Assembly: GCF_001995095.2 (NCBI RefSeq)
Contig: NZ_MTSD02000005.1
Span: 173,254-237,253 of the forward strand
Length of the DNA: 64,000 nucleotides
Source of the DNA: Oceanospirillum linum
GTDB taxonomy: Bacteria; Pseudomonadota; Gammaproteobacteria; Pseudomonadales; Halomonadaceae
Direction: 5' to 3'
Shown here: positions 60,423-64,000 of the stretch, in pieces
Layout of the letters: every line of letters begins with the position of its first letter
Position numbering within the stretch: position 1 is the stretch's first letter
Made by a program: the position numbers and the translations under genes
The notes under the pieces: model-generated
Seen by the model: only the letters and a program-made list of their open reading frames with translations
The model's database searches: none
Told to the model about the DNA's origin: nothing

Positions 60423-64000
<3,578 letters not shown>

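Overview
The window reads as a chromosome segment of a marine, motile, heterotrophic gammaproteobacterium. An Oceanospirillaceae-like host (Amphritea, Neptunomonas or Marinobacterium type) is my inference. It rests on the gene mix (queF, selO, nhaD, ybjN, rimK, a 4.5S RNA gene, TRAP and TTT uptake systems, GGDEF/EAL proteins, a type I secreted adhesin) and on moderate GC content. No marker gene was searched.

Layout. 1-2.4 kb: end of queF, a membrane-anchored coiled-coil protein, a YdjA-like nitroreductase and a thioesterase. 2.4-5.7 kb: a tRNA-Ser(GGA) gene followed by a frameshifted tyrosine-recombinase remnant and a two-gene type II restriction-modification operon, which together look like the residue of a tRNA-anchored island. 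5.7-11 kb: a chemoreceptor, selO, and nhaD behind a foldable leader. 11-17.2 kb: a CitA/DcuS-type kinase split by one in-frame amber codon, its response regulator, and a convergent tctCBA tricarboxylate uptake operon. 17.5-25.2 kb: ybjN, then a TAXI-type TRAP transporter with an IHF site and a sigma-54 promoter in front, and a DctB/DctD-like pair behind it that probably drives that promoter. 25.3-27.9 kb: a rimB-rimK-desuccinylase operon.

28.3-34.7 kb: the 4.5S RNA gene, then a 1,271-residue STAND NTPase with an N-terminal PD-(D/E)xK-type nuclease. This is an Avs-like candidate anti-phage protein, and a 21-bp direct repeat with one mismatch brackets it. The right copy of the repeat is the 3' end of the adjacent M20 hydrolase gene. 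An alpha/beta hydrolase with a perfect 10-bp-arm operator precedes the M20 gene. 34.8-48 kb: c-di-GMP and LysR regulators, a set of small-molecule oxidoreductases, a SigZ-like sigma factor with an ArsP-like permease and a thioredoxin-fold protein, a poly-C-frameshifted old yellow enzyme, a YghU-like glutathione transferase, a 274-bp internally deleted IS30-family element, and an unexplained 97-bp inverted repeat.

48-64 kb: a GGDEF-EAL protein and then the most unusual locus, an apparent type I secretion operon. Its genes are a TolC-like lipoprotein fused to SPOR-like and other C-terminal domains; a regulator with HTH, degenerate cyclase-like and AAA ATPase parts; a 1,300-residue transporter holding two complete ABC half-transporters, both lacking the H-loop histidine; an HlyD adaptor; and a giant adhesin that runs off the window. 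The adhesin has a (Glu-Pro)21 spacer and at least nine exact-length 321-bp Ig-like repeats. Genes in this block overlap by 1-4 bases, so they are probably translationally coupled.
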